This document shows positions 11,933-24,891 of a DNA stretch of 64,000 nucleotides, one piece after another (the first letter of the stretch is position 1; each line of letters starts with the position of its first letter). A program made the translations under genes and the position numbers. Below the pieces are notes generated by a model that worked only from the letters and a program-made list of their open reading frames with translations, ran no database searches and was not told the DNA's origin. The stretch is from Myxocyprinus asiaticus (taxonomy: Eukaryota > Chordata > Actinopteri > Cypriniformes > Catostomidae), in assembly GCF_019703515.2 (NCBI RefSeq), contig NC_059374.1, positions 15,226,245-15,290,244 of the forward strand, written 5' to 3'.

Positions 11933-12694
11933 TAAGATATTAAAATCTATGATGATAAATGATGCACAAAGTCCAAAGTCAGACAGTTTTATTGTGACCT
12001 TTATATAACACAAAGGAAAACATAAAAATTTGTTAGTTTTAATAAAAATCAACTCCTGTGACATAAAAATATCATCCTTAAATACCATAGTACATTATTA
12101 TGGAAACCATTCAGTACAATGATATGTATCAAAGTATCATGGTATTAACATGTAATTCCTTACTATGGTACTGCAATATTTTATTGTAAGGGTCTTTAAG
12201 AACATTAAGGACCATATTATATGAAATGTCTATGAAGGATATGAAGTTTATACTTTGTCCCCTGCTGAGTGATGATACAACACTTTTGTCTTTGAGCCTT
12301 GGGAATAAAGATATTAGGGTGCATAACATTGCAGTCCAGGGATTTAATACTCTTGATAAACAACAGTAATGACACTGTGGGAACTAGATCAATGAACAAA
12401 GGGTACGTATTGACATGGTTGTTCTGTTTATTCCACAAGGTTTGATTTAATTCATAGGGGACAAAATGGACACATTCTAATGACAGCTTAGCATACAAGA
12501 GCATGACACATCCTGAGTCAATCCAATAGAAGTCCTAATGTCACCTAGTCTGCACTTGGCTAGACCTTTGGCTAAAGGTCTGATCTTGCCAAGAATTGGA
12601 CACTTGGACAAGAAAAGAGTGTCTGACTGACTTGTAAAGCAAATAGAGCGGTCAAAATAAATTAATTAAATTAATTTTTACTTGATTTACACAG

Positions 12695-12834
12695 TGTTGC
12701 ATTGGGCGGGGGGGGGGGGGCGTGGTCATGTGTCTGTCTGCGGGAGAGGGAGAGCAGTAAGGCTCGTCACCTGGGTTGTGATTACTCTAACACCTGTCTC
12801 TCATTATAGTGATGGCGGAGGGTGACCTGATGAG
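12695..12834 (+). repeat. Truncated left LTR of the Gmr1-like element
   Basis: Matches the first part of the right LTR (for example CTGCGGGAGAGGGAGAGCAG and TTGTGATTACTCTAACACCT), then breaks into integrase sequence. A G-run of 13 or more at about 12708-12720 has expanded relative to the right copy. Confidence 0.8.
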
Positions 12835-12839
12835 ATAAT

Positions 12840-13400
12840 ACACAATTATCTCCCAAGTGGGGATTCCAAAGGAAATCCTCACTGATGAAGGCATAACATT
12901 CATGTCATGTACACTACGTGAACTATACCTTGAAAAACATGATTTGTAAGTTTGTACACGAAGACGCTAAAAATTAGGATAAGCGAAGTCCCACAAGCCT
13001 CCACAGAGTTTTCCCCATTCGAGCTACTGTATGGGCATCGGCCGCGCGGCGTGCTCGAAGTCATACGAGAAGTTTGGGAGGAAGGACCTTCGAATAGTAA
13101 GAACCAAATTCAATACATTCTTGACATTAGAGCAAAACTCCACACTTTGGGGCAGGTAACACAGGAGAATTTGCTCCAAGCGCAAGAATGGCAATGTGAC
13201 TGTACGACAGGAGCACTGGACTACGTGAATTTGCACAGGGAGATAAAGTGCTTGTATTGCTGCCCACTTCGAGCTCCAAATTACTCGCCAAGTGGCAAGG
13301 ACCCTTTGAGGTCACATGACGAGTTGGAGATCTCCATTACGAGGTTAAGCGAACGGATAGGGGACGGGCCATCAAATCTACCACCTCAACATCCTCAAAC
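12840..13400 (+). pseudogene. Gypsy integrase remnant
   Basis: 12860-12940 reads IPKEILTDEGITFMSCTLRE (integrase core, D of DDE) before a frame change. 12952-13320 then gives STEFSPFELLYGHRPRGVLE and NQIQYILDIRAKLHTLGQVT, typical of the integrase C-terminal half. 13240-13300 continues in another frame with LLPTSSSKLLAKWQGPFEV-like text. Several frameshifts. Confidence 0.78.
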
Positions 13401-13559
13401 CATGGAGGGAGGCGGCTTCGGTAGCCTTGGCGACAGTAGTTCTGGAGAGGGTGGAGCTCAGGCTGGGGGTGACTCCCAAACCAAATTCATTTACCCCGGT
13501 TCCTTGTGGAGACCACCTCTCACCGTCGCAGTTTACAGACATTGCCCGGTTGCAAGCGG

Positions 13560-14870
13560 AATTCGCTGACGTGTTTTCTCCCCTTCCCAGTTGCACGAAC
13601 CTTGTAGAGCACCATATTGAGACAACCCCAGGGGGTGGTGTTTCACCCCTATCGTCTTTTTGAACACCAGAAAAAAGGTTGTTCGTGAAGAATTAGAGGC
13701 AATGCTTGAGATGGGTGTAATACAAGAGTCGCACAGCTATTGGGCCAGCCCGGTAGTTCTGGTACCAAAGAGTGATGTCTCGGTTCGGTTCTGTGTTGAC
13801 TACCGGAAAGTGAACGTGGTGTCCAAATTTGATGCTTTTCCAATGCCACGAATTGAGGAGTTACTCGATCGGTTGGGTGCAGCTCAATTTTACTCGATGC
13901 TGGACTTAACAAAGGTTTATTGACAGATCCTTTTAACTCCAATTTCCTGAGAAAAAAATAGCTTTTTCCACACCGTTCAGATTACACCAATTCGTGACGC
14001 TTCCATTCGGGTTGTTCGGGGCCCCGGCAACGTTTCAGTGCCTCATGGACAAGGTCCTCAGGCTGCATACAGCATATGCCGCCACATATATAGACGATAT
14101 TATCATTTATAGTAATGACTGGTGGCAGCATATGCAACATCTGAGGGCTGTCCTAAGAGCGCTATGACAGGTGGGACTCATGGCCAGCCCGAAAAATTGT
14201 GCAATTGGGCGGGAGGAAGTTAGGTATCTGGAGTTCCACTTGGGTCATGGGCAGGTGCATCCACAGGTTAAAAAACTGCAGAGATCGTGGCCTGCCCGAC
14301 ACCCAAGACCAAAAAGGAGGTAAGGCAGTTTTTGGAGCTGGCCGGCTACTACCGGAGGTTTGTGCCTAGTTATTCTAATGTCATCAGCCCGCTGACTGGC
14401 CTTACTAAAAAGGGGGCCCCCGATCCGGTCCAGTGGACAGAGTCGCGTCGACAGGCTTTCCTGAAAGTAAAGTCTGCACTTTGTGGGGGCCCACTTTTAC
14501 ATGCTCCTGACCTCTCTCTCCCCTTTATTTTGAAGACGGATGCATCTGACAGGGGGCTGGAGGTGGGTGGGGAGGAGCGGTCGGTACTGTTTATAAGTTG
14601 CAAGCTTTCCTTCAGGGAGACAAAGTACAGTACCATCGAGAAGGAGTGTCTTGCGATTAAGTGGGCTGTTCTTACCCTCCGCTACTACCTGCTGTGGCAG
14701 GCCTTCACCCTCTGTTCCAATCACACTCCTCTGCAATGGCTCCACCATATGAAGGATACTATCGCACGGATCACCTATTGGTATCCGGCTCTTCAGCCTT
14801 TTAAATTCAAGGTGATCCATAGACTGGGGGCGCAGATGGTTGTAGCTGACTTTCTCTCCAGAAATGGGGG
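13560..14870 (+). pseudogene. Gypsy reverse transcriptase and RNase H remnant
   Basis: 13660-13923 reads KKVVREELEAMLEMGVIQES, VSVRFCVDYRKVN and FYSMLDLTKVY before a TGA that replaces the Trp of the YWQIPL motif. The catalytic motif survives as YIDD at about 14086-14103. 14287-14880 reads CPTPKTKKEVRQFLELAGYY, then RNase H text FILKTDASDRGLEVG, YSTIEKECLAIKWAVLTLRY and VVADFLSRNGGG. At least two stops and one frameshift. Confidence 0.85.
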
Positions 14871-14909
14871 GGGTAGGCAGGCCAGATGTTGCCATCGGTG
14901 GTGGGGTTA

Positions 14910-15301
14910 TGTGGCATGGGCGGGCGTGGACATGTATATGTCTGCGGGAGAGGGAGAGCAGTAAAGCTCATCACCTGGGTTGTGATTACTCTAACACCTG
15001 TCTCTCACTATAGTGATGGCAGAGGGAGACCTGATAAGGCATGCCAGAGCATCAGTGTGGGAGAGAGAACGACTTGAGAGTTCGGCATAACATGTGTTCT
15101 AAGAGTGTTTGAAGAGTTTATGTTATTAAGAACCTGTTTGAGAATTTGTGTTCAGAGAGTGTTTTCCATCTGAGTGAAGAGTCCAAGAGACCAAGAGACC
15201 AAGAATGTGCAGTGTGAAAAGGAGACCGAAAACAAAGTCTTACTTGAACTGCTTCATTGTTTCCTGACTCCTCCATTGCCCACAAACTCAGTCTTATCAC
15301 A
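14910..15301 (+). repeat. Right LTR of the Gmr1-like element
   Basis: Starts TGTGGCATGGGCGGG after the RNase H and polypurine region and ends CACA before the CACAG duplication. About 392 bp. The left copy is cut short. Confidence 0.75.
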
Positions 15302-15306
15302 CACAG

Positions 15307-16150
15307 TTATCAATTAGAAACCTTTGTGATGTGTCCGGGAGACATTACACTGATGTACACTACACACACACACAACAGCGATTCCATGTCAATGATCAAG
15401 TGATAGAGAAAACTACCTCTTAACAGTCATTTTTTATACAAAACAAACCTATATGGGACTTGTGATAAAAAAATAAGTGCTTTGCAGTCTTTGTAAGATG
15501 GAATTTATTTACCTCAGAAGCATGTCAAGTATTAACTATCACCTTAAAGCTAAACATGATACATAGCACTGATGAGGGACCCTAGCAGCAGGCTAGCTGG
15601 TTGGAGTTGTCCTGTGGAAGGTCTGTCGACAATCACACACGCAGCAAACTAAAGCCGCATTCACATGACTCGCTGAAGTGAAGCATCAGCGTTTCCCCAC
15701 CGCCACGTAGCGCTTACACCTTACCAGACAATTTGGATGAAATATTGATACTGTATGTGGCCAGTGCCATCGCTACAAGCAAAACAAAACATTCTCTGCA
15801 GTGCTATTCGTGTGGAGTTAAAGGCGGCGCGAATCATGTGAATGCAGCTTCGTGGTTGTTGTCTGTAGAAAAGTGGATAGCCACAGCATGCCTGCCAATT
15901 AATATTGTGCAAGATGAGGATTTAAGAGATTTAATGGCCATTGCAATGAATACACAACCTATAGGGACTAGTTTTTCAATCTCCCACTTATACTTTGGGA
16001 AATGTTTAATGTTACTTGAATTGGTGCTATTTTAGTGCATTTCTATCTCTATACTATGGAAGGCTTTGTTCTAAAAATATTAATAAAAAGTTTTTACATA
16101 TCATTTTCTTTTTCTAAGAAATAACTAAGTGCATTTTGACAGGAACATAT
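15307..16150. other. Intronic DNA with repeat fragments
   Basis: No exon seen. Short texts such as CATGTGAATGCAGCTT (near 15835) recur near 8580, so parts are dispersed repeat. Confidence 0.4.
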
Positions 16151-16430
16151 TTACAGTATCTTCTTTCAGCTGCTCCCGTTAGGGGTCGCCACTGTGGACC
16201 ATCTGTGATCTGCATATTTGACTTGGCACAGGTTTAACGCTGGATGCCCTTCCTGACACAACCCCCAGTGGCTGGGGGACTCTCACTCACACCTACGGGG
16301 CAATTTAGAGTCTCCAATTCACTTAACCTGCATATTTTTGTACTTGTGGGGGAAACCGGAGCACCTGGAGGAAACCCATGCGAACACGGGGAGAACATGC
16401 AAACTCCACACAGAAAGGCCCAGATGAGCC
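16150..16430. repeat. Common fish dispersed repeat (LINE/SINE-tail type)
   Basis: Contains CGCTGGATGCCCTTCCTGAC, GGCAATTTAGAGTCTCCAAT and GGGAGAACATGCAAACTCCA, phrases seen very widely in teleost genomes. It ends about 225 bp upstream of exon 2 of the PCP4-like gene. Family name not assigned. Confidence 0.6.
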
Positions 16431-16656
16431 GGGACTCTAATGTGTTTTCGAGTTTTATGTGCATTATATATTAGATGGTCAGTGAATGGACTGTGGATGG
16501 TGGATGGCCTTAGGCTGTAATAAGACGTTGCCTAATAGAGGCCAAATGTAGTCTCAAATTGAACATCAAACACATACTGTACACCATACTGTACATGCAG
16601 CACACATGCCATTGTTGACTAAATGAACCAGCTACTTTATGTCCTGTGTGTTTCAG

Positions 16657-16770
16657 TTGGGCATTCGGTGGGTGCGTCAGCCGGAGCCTCTGCCGTACAT
16701 GGTGTCTCAGCCCCTGCCGTGGCAGGTCCACAATGTTTCCCAGGGCCGAAGAAGAAGTCGTACAGAGGAG
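16657..16770 (+). CDS. PCP4-like gene, exon 2
   Basis: Flanked by a strong acceptor (TGTGTGTTTCAG) and a GTAAAA donor, phase 0 at both ends, 38 codons. It reads LGIRWVRQPEPLPYMVSQPL, then PWQVHNVSQ, then GRRRSRTEE. The GRRR tract resembles a Gly-dibasic amidation and cleavage signal, and a hydrophobic exon precedes it, so a secreted or neuropeptide-like precursor is conceivable (inference). Codon use is GC-richer than the surrounding AT-rich, repeat-filled DNA, as expected of a real exon. I do not recognise this segment in a named family. Confidence 0.65.
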
Positions 16771-17085
16771 GTAAAAATTATATTTAACCCTATACACATA
16801 AACTAATACTTACAATAAACATGGCATTTAAAACATTCCAAACCCTAAAAACCCACCATTAGCAAAATAAAGAATGTGAGAAATTCACAGGCCTAATAGC
16901 CAATGTTGAGTTTAATGTATTTATTGGATGAATGTCATGAAACCTGTCAAAAAATAATAAATACCTAGGTCATAGGTCACCCCAAAATTAATTAATTATT
17001 GAAACCAATTTTAGGACCATTAAGATATTTAAAAAGCTTTATGACAATTAAGCACCCCTCCACCAAATTCTCAGTACAGTGATGC

Positions 17086-17340
17086 TGTCAGGTTGTGGAG
17101 GAAACAGAGTGACTGACGACATGGTGTGAAGAACCCAAATACAGAATTTAATAAAAAAGGAGAGCAAACAATCCAGAGATACTAAATAGTAACTGAGAAA
17201 CAATACAGATAAAAACTAAATGGAACTATGTCAACAATAACACTTAACTTGGATGAAGGCGGTCAAAAACAGCAATGCTCACAGAGGGGTGAAATATCAA
17301 CAAGACTTGAAAAAGAACTGAGAAAACAGAGGGCTATAAT
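17086..17340 (-). repeat. Chromovirus 3' LTR, outer part
   Basis: Matches 22454-22700 (TTGTGGAGGAAACAGAGTGA, ACACTTAACTTGGATGAAGG). The LTR continues at 20653-20757 after the Tc1 insertions. Confidence 0.88.
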
Positions 17341-17361
17341 ATATATATATATATGTATATA

Positions 17362-18937
17362 CAGGTGCATCTCAATAAATTAGAATGTCGTGGAAAAGTT
17401 CATTTATTTCAGTAATTCAACTAAAATTGTGAAACTCGTGTATTAAATAAATTCAATGCACACAGACTGAAGTAGTTTAAGTCTTTGGTTCTTTTAATTG
17501 TGATGATTTTGGCTCACATTTAGCAAAAACCCACCAATTCACTATCTCAAAAAATTAGAATACATCCTAAGACCAATAAAAAAAAAAAACATTTTTATTG
17601 AATTGTTGGCCTTCTGGAAAGTATGTTCATTTACTGTATATGTACTCAATACTTGGTAGGGGCTCCTTTTGCTTTAATTACTGCCTCAATTCGGCGTGGC
17701 ATGGAGGTGATCAGTTTGTGGCACTGCTGAGGTGGTATGGAAGCCCAGGTTTCTTTGACAGTGGCCTTCAGCTCATCTGCATTTTTTGGTCTCTTGTTTC
17801 TCATTTTCCTCTTGACAATACCCCATAGATTCTCTATGGGGTTCAGGTCTGGTGAGTTTGCTGGCCAGTCAAGCACACCAACACCATGGTCATTTAACCA
17901 ACTTTTGGTGCTTTTGGCAGTGTGGGCAGGTGCCAAATCCTGCTGGAAAATGAAATCAGCATCTTTAAAAAGCTGGTCAGCAGAAGGAAGCATGAAGTGC
18001 TCCAAAATTTCTTGGTAAACGGGTGCAGTGACTTTGGTTTTCAAAAAACACAATGGACCAACACCAGCAGATGACATTGCACCCCAAATCATCACAGACT
18101 GTGGAAACTTAACACTGGACTTCAAGCAACTTGGGCTATGAGCTTCTCCACCCTTCCTCCAGACTCTAGGACCTTGGTTTCCAAATGAAATACAAAACTT
18201 GCTCTCATCTGAAAAGAGGACTTTGGACTGTTGCCCAGTGGTCCAGTTCTTCTTCTCCTTAGCCCAGGTAAGACGCCTCTAACGTTGTCTGTGGTTCAGG
18301 AGTGGCTTAACAAGAGGAATACAACAACTGTAGCCAAATTCCTTGACATGTCTGTGTCTTGATGCCTTGACCCCAGCCTCAGTCCATTCCTTGTGAAGTT
18401 CACCCAAATTCTTGAATCGATTTTGCTTGACAATCATAAGGCTGCGGTTCTCTCTGTTGGTTGTGCATCTTTTTCTTCCACACTTTTTCCTTCCACTCAA
18501 CTTTCTGTTAACATGCTTGGATACAGCACTCTGTGAACAGCCAGATTCTTTGGCAATGAATGTTTGTGGCTTACCCTCCTTGTGAAGGGTGTCAATGATT
18601 GTCTTCTGGACAACTGTCAGATCAGCAGTCTTCCCCATGATTGTGTAGCCCAGTGAACCAAACTGAGAGACCATTTTGAAGGCTCAGGAAACCTTTGCAG
18701 GTGTTTTGAGTTGATTAGCTGATTGGCATGTCACCATATTCTAATTTTTTGAGATAGTGAATTGGTGGGTTTTTGTTAAATGTGAGCCAAAATCATCACA
18801 ATTAAAAGAACCAAAGACTTAAACTACTTCAGTCTGTGTGCATTGAATTTATTTAATACACGAGTTTCACAATTTGAGTTGAATTACTGAAATAAATGAA
18901 CTTTTCCACGACATTCTAATTTATTGAGATGCACCTG
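17362..18937 (-). mobile_element. Tc1/mariner element, family A, copy 1
   Basis: 1576 bp with long inverted ends (CAGGTGCATCTCAATAAATT at both ends) flanked by TA. The transposase lies on the minus strand. A second copy of the same family in opposite orientation is at 53288-54734. Confidence 0.93.
17646..18674 (-). pseudogene. Tc1-like transposase, one premature stop
   Basis: The frame starts in the helix-turn-helix region (MGKTADLTVVQKTIIDTLHK, SGCSQSAVSKHVNRK) and runs to KGAPTKY. The only interruption I can see is a TAG at 18279-18281, where copy 2 has CAG. There is also an in-frame 9-base loss just before HVKEFGYS relative to copy 2. The DDE motif is intact: LFSDESKF, QQDLAPAHT and NPIENLWGIV, with 34 residues between the second D and E. 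Cut-and-paste transposition into TA is the family role. Confidence 0.9.
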
Positions 18938-18961
18938 TATATATATATATACACACACACA
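18938..18961. repeat. (TA)n(CA)n tract between two Tc1 elements
   Basis: Short microsatellite joining the two insertions. It continues the TA-rich run that presumably served as target. Confidence 0.85.
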
Positions 18962-20757
<1,796 letters not shown>

Positions 20758-21900
20758 GCCATCTGCAGAGGCCAGAACTCCTCGATGCTGTGGGCAACCC
20801 CATGGATGAGGTGTGGGACAATCTGGATGAGCTTGAGGGAACTCTGTGAGGAGGGCTGGGTCTAAGATGTCATCACGGGAGACCCAGGACCGCTCCTCTG
20901 GATCGTACCCTTCCCAGTCCATGAGATATTGAAGGCGACCCTGATGATGACGGGAGTCTAAGAGAGTCTGGACCATCTACGCCAGACCGTCCTCCAGGAG
21001 CAGTGGCGGAGGAGCATTCTGTTCCCCAATCTCTGTGGAGGAAGAGGGAGTGAATGGTTTTAACAATGACACATGAATGGAAGGTGAGATTCTATAGTGA
21101 GGGGAAAACTGTAGATGAAAAGTGACAGGATTTATTTGTCGGGTAATGGGAAAGGGGCCAATGTAGCAGGAACTTTTTTGAAGGGAGGTGGATGTCCCAG
21201 GTCGACAGCCATAAAAGATCTCCTGGACAATAGTTGAGAGCTTCCGACCGCATCACTGCCCTCTGAAGCCATACGTGGGACGTCGTTCCACATCTTTTTG
21301 CTCTCCCTGAACAAGTGGTCAATGGCAGGGACTTCGGAGGGCTCACCAGACCATGGGAAGAGTGGTGGCTGGAAACCCATGACACATTGAAAGGCGGTGA
21401 GGCTGGTGGACTGGTGCCGAAGGGAATTCTGGGCATACTTCGCCCATGGGAGGAACCGACTCCACTCCGCCTTGTTCTTGTGGTAGTATGTTCTCAGGAA
21501 CTAGGAGATTTCCTGGATGGTGCATTCCGTCTGGCCATTGGTTTGCAGGTGGTATCCATAGGAGAGGCTGATGGTGACCCCCAAGAGGCGGAAGGCGTGC
21601 TATACCATGTAGATGAACTGAGGCCCACGGTCGGAGATTATGTCTTTTGGGAGTCCAAAATTCCAGATAAGGTGGTGGAACAGGGCCTCGGTAGTCTCCA
21701 GGGTTGTAGGGAGCCTCTTGAGGGGTATTAGGCAGCAGGCCTTGGAGAACCAGTCTACTCCTACAAGGATGCAGGCATTATGGTACGAAGGAGGGAGATT
21801 GGTTACAAAGTCCACGCCAACGTGGGACCAAGGACGTCAAGGAACAAGGAGAGGATGAAGCTTTCCAGAAGGGAGGGAACATGGAACTTTGGTGATTGCG
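20758..21900 (-). pseudogene. Chromovirus integrase remnant with chromodomain
   Basis: 21815-21600 reads [20 protein letters not shown] and [18 protein letters not shown] (integrase core with two of the DDE acids). 21380-21132 is another frame. 20976-20790 reads [34 protein letters not shown], a chromodomain with the aromatic W-x-G-Y pattern that is typical of chromoviruses and thought to guide integration to chromatin. Several frameshifts and stops. Confidence 0.82.
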
Positions 21901-22059
21901 CACTCAGGGCAAGACCGCACATATCGGACCACCTCAGCGGACATGTTAGCCCACCAGTACTTTTGTTGAGTCAGCTCCAGGGTGTGCATGATCCCAGGGT
22001 GACCGGTGCCAGGTGTGGAGGGCAGCCATTCCAGCAGGTGCTCAGGAATGAATGAATGC

Positions 22060-22434
22060 CCCTGAGGGCAAGCCGCTAGAGTGGGATGATGGGTGGCAGC
22101 CGACGTGATCTCCTGGTCTAAATCCCGAGGTCGAGCTTACACTGTAGAAGAAACACTTTCAGGGGTTCCGGCATAGGGGGCTGGTTTGTCCACCAGACTG
22201 GAGTCAGCAGGGCTGATGGACCTAGGAGTGTTGGTGAAGTCCTGCAGGAAGGTCGGCGTAATGAAGACACACCTGCCGAGGTGGAGGATGATGCTGTGGA
22301 TGATGTAGTGGATGGATGAGGAGTGGACAGAGGCATGCGATGACAACCTGCTGGTGGGTCTTGCCCTGCTGCTGGACTGCCTGGGCAAGAGAGGTTATAG
22401 CGGCCTGCATCACCGCCAACTCCGCTGGGTTCAT
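22060..22434 (-). pseudogene. Chromovirus gag start
   Basis: The ATG at 22434 opens MNPAELAVMQAAITSLAQAV QQQGKTHQQ, the usual beginning of fish gypsy gag. It lies only 20 bases inside the 5' LTR, leaving little room for a separate tRNA primer site (self-priming is possible, inference). The frame decays after about 70 codons, and gag then runs into integrase-side sequence because the middle of the element is deleted. Confidence 0.7.
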
Positions 22435-22453
22435 ATTTAGTGGTCTAGTCTTC

Positions 22454-22826
22454 TGTCAATTTGTGGAGGAAACAGAGTGACTGACTACAAGGTGTGAAGA
22501 ACCCAAATACAGGAAATTAATAACAAAGGAGAACAAATGATCCAGAGATACAAAATAGTAACTGAGAAATAATAAAAATAAAAACTAAAAGGAACTATGT
22601 CAACAATAACACTTAACTTGGATGAAGGAGGTCAAAAACAGCAATGCTCATGGAGGGTTGATACATCAACGAGACTTGACAAAGAACTGAGAAAACTGAG
22701 GGCTCTATATATATATACACAGATAACTTTGATGGAGAAGAATGGGGAACTGGTGTGTGTGGTTAGAAGTCAGGGGAGATGCTTCTGGGTAATGTAGTTT
22801 GATGAGAGACTGGGGAGAGCGTGACA
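22454..22826 (-). repeat. Chromovirus 5' LTR
   Basis: 373 bp, TG...CA on the minus strand, followed by the GATGC target duplication. It is the uninterrupted partner of the split LTR. Confidence 0.88.
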
Positions 22827-22831
22827 GATGC

Positions 22832-22873
22832 TGAAAAAAATCTCATTAATCTCATTTTTACTATTATAATGTA

Positions 22874-22910
<37 letters not shown>

Positions 22911-24289
22911 CAAAACAAACATTAAAATATAATCGTAAATATATTTACTTTATACTGCAAGAAATTGGTTAGTTGTCAGTTATTTTATTTATTCAAATAT
23001 GAATTTGTTAAAATTTTCCTTTTTTTGCAGATAGAGTTAATTAGACACATTTTTACAGGTATAAATCTTTTATAAAAGTATTTGTATGCCATAAAACCAG
23101 TGGACATGCTGTAATTAAAAGTTAAGCAAAATCTTCTGCCATTTTCCAGTGGACTTTTTCAATAAGAGGATCAAATGGGTAGATTAAATTTATATCAAGA
23201 TTTATTGGAAGGATAAACTTAAGTGTTCATTGCCAATGCATTATTAGACACTACAAATACAGATACAAAATGAATGAATGCTGAAGTTTAATTAGCTGAA
23301 GTATAAAATCTCAAAACTATTGTTTTCTCTGGCTGCTGTCCATTCTATATCGGGCACACACTTGGTCTCTTTTGCGCAGTTTCATTTTTGACACTGGTTC
23401 AGAATCAGATGAGAGAGAGTGAGTGTTTTTGGGCGATGCGAAGAGATACGGCAGCTTGCTGGCATCTCTTCCACACCTTGCTCACCACTTGTGGGTGAAG
23501 TCTCCATTCTCCGTACAGTAAATCCGATCCTGTGTTTATTATGCACGGGGCATGTGTTGTGCACAAATAATAAGCGCATATGCTCTCCTCACAACTGCTT
23601 AACTCTGTAGAAGCTAGACAGCTAGCGAACAAATACACACAAAAGCAGTTTGTGATTGCTTCTTTTTCTTTTTCATGTAAAACTGAAATACAATAAGCAA
23701 GAAATGAAATTACAATGTGTACATTAATTTGTCTTGATACACATATGAATATGAGCTTATGCTGCCTACACATGCGTATACACGTGATGGAAAACTTTCT
23801 CAAATCATCACATTACATCGATTTCAAATACACTTTCAAGAACAAATATTATGTCACCACATAATACTCTTATAACGCACTTACAAATAATCACATAAAC
23901 TTACAGGCATATCTTTCACCAAGGCAAAGATGTCTGTGAGCTGAAATGTAACCGCTGCTGCACGTTCACTGTTACACGACTAATCTGAGACTGCGCATGT
24001 GCAACAGAATAAAATAACAACTGAAATACAGATAATGGCCGCATGATGGCGACAATATAACATGACCAGATAATGGGCAGAACAGCACGCATTGCTCCAA
24101 ACAATTAGTTGTCTGTGTTAAGATCTGCAGTCCAATCGAGCTTGTACCTCATGGAAATTTAGATATGCCAAGTTTAGCAACAGCAAGTGGGGAAAAACAT
24201 TAGTAAAGTTTCAGTAAGTAAAAGTTAACTATTAATTTCAGAAATTATTGCATTACATTTCCCAGCACTAATATATATATTGCTTATGG

Positions 24290-24290
<1 letters not shown>
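22832..24290. other. AT-rich intronic DNA
   Basis: A (TA)n run at 22876-22904, mostly unassigned AT-rich sequence, and a small DIRS-like fragment near 23405-23530. No exon seen. Confidence 0.45.
23405..23530 (-). pseudogene. Small DIRS RNase H-region remnant
   Basis: The minus strand reads YGEWRLHPQVVSKVWKRCQQ followed by AQKHSLSL-like text. The GEWRL-PQVV pattern matches the DIRS element at 3800-4396 (GEWRLRPQVVQLIW). About 120 bp. It comes from a different DIRS subfamily, since the downstream residues differ. Confidence 0.5.

Positions 24291-24354
<64 letters not shown>
24291..24354. repeat. (TA)n microsatellite
   Basis: About 64 bases of TA directly next to a Tc1-type MITE, whose TA target it provides. 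Confidence 0.95.
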
Positions 24355-24355
<1 letters not shown>

Positions 24356-24889
24356 TACTGGTCAAAAGTTTTGAAACACTTACTCATTCTTTATTATAAT
24401 TTGTTTTTCACATTTTAGAATAATAGTAAAGTCATCAAAACTATGGAATAACATAAATGGAACTATGGGAATTATGTTGTGACTAAACAAAATCCAAAAT
24501 AAATCAAAACTGTGTTATATTTTAGCATCTTCAAAGTAGTCACCCTTTGCCTAGAATTTACAGAAATGTATTCTTGACATTTTCTCAACCAACTTCTTGA
24601 GGTATCATCCTGGGATGCTTTTTAAACAGTATTGAAGGAGTTCCCATCTATGTTGGTCACTTATTGGCTGCTTTTCTTTATTATCTGTCCAAGTCATCAA
24701 TTTCAAAAACTTTTTTTTATTTTTATTACATTTTAGTTTTATAATGAAATAAATTAATATGGTGGCACAATTATATTTTTGTCTACAAAACTAATTTCAA
24801 ACATTTAAGCATACGCCTTCAGATCAAAAGATTTTTAAGATCATGAGAAACATTTCAGTCAAGTGGGTCAAAACGTTTGACCGGTAGTG
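24355..24889. mobile_element. Tc1-type non-autonomous element, 535 bp
   Basis: The left end CTACTGGTCAAAAGTTTTGA and right end GGGTCAAAACGTTTGACCGG TAGTG are inverted relatives of the CACTACCGGTCAAAAGTTT terminus seen in fish Tc1 elements, flanked by TA. The interior keeps short transposase-like pieces on the minus strand but no frame. Confidence 0.72.
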
Positions 24890-24891
24890 TA

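Larger units (their letters stand above)
12695..15301 (+). mobile_element. Ty3/gypsy retrotransposon with integrase before RT (Gmr1-like), deleted
   Basis: The element begins TGTTGC (12695), ends TATCACA (15301) and is flanked by CACAG on both sides (12690-12694, 15302-15306). LTR sequence at 12695-12834 is repeated at 14910-15055 within a right LTR of about 392 bp. Between them integrase remnants precede reverse transcriptase and RNase H. That domain order is unusual for gypsy elements and is known in the Gmr1-like group. The rest of the left LTR, gag, protease and the integrase N-terminus are missing because of a deletion at about 12834. Stops and frameshifts make it inactive. Confidence 0.82.
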
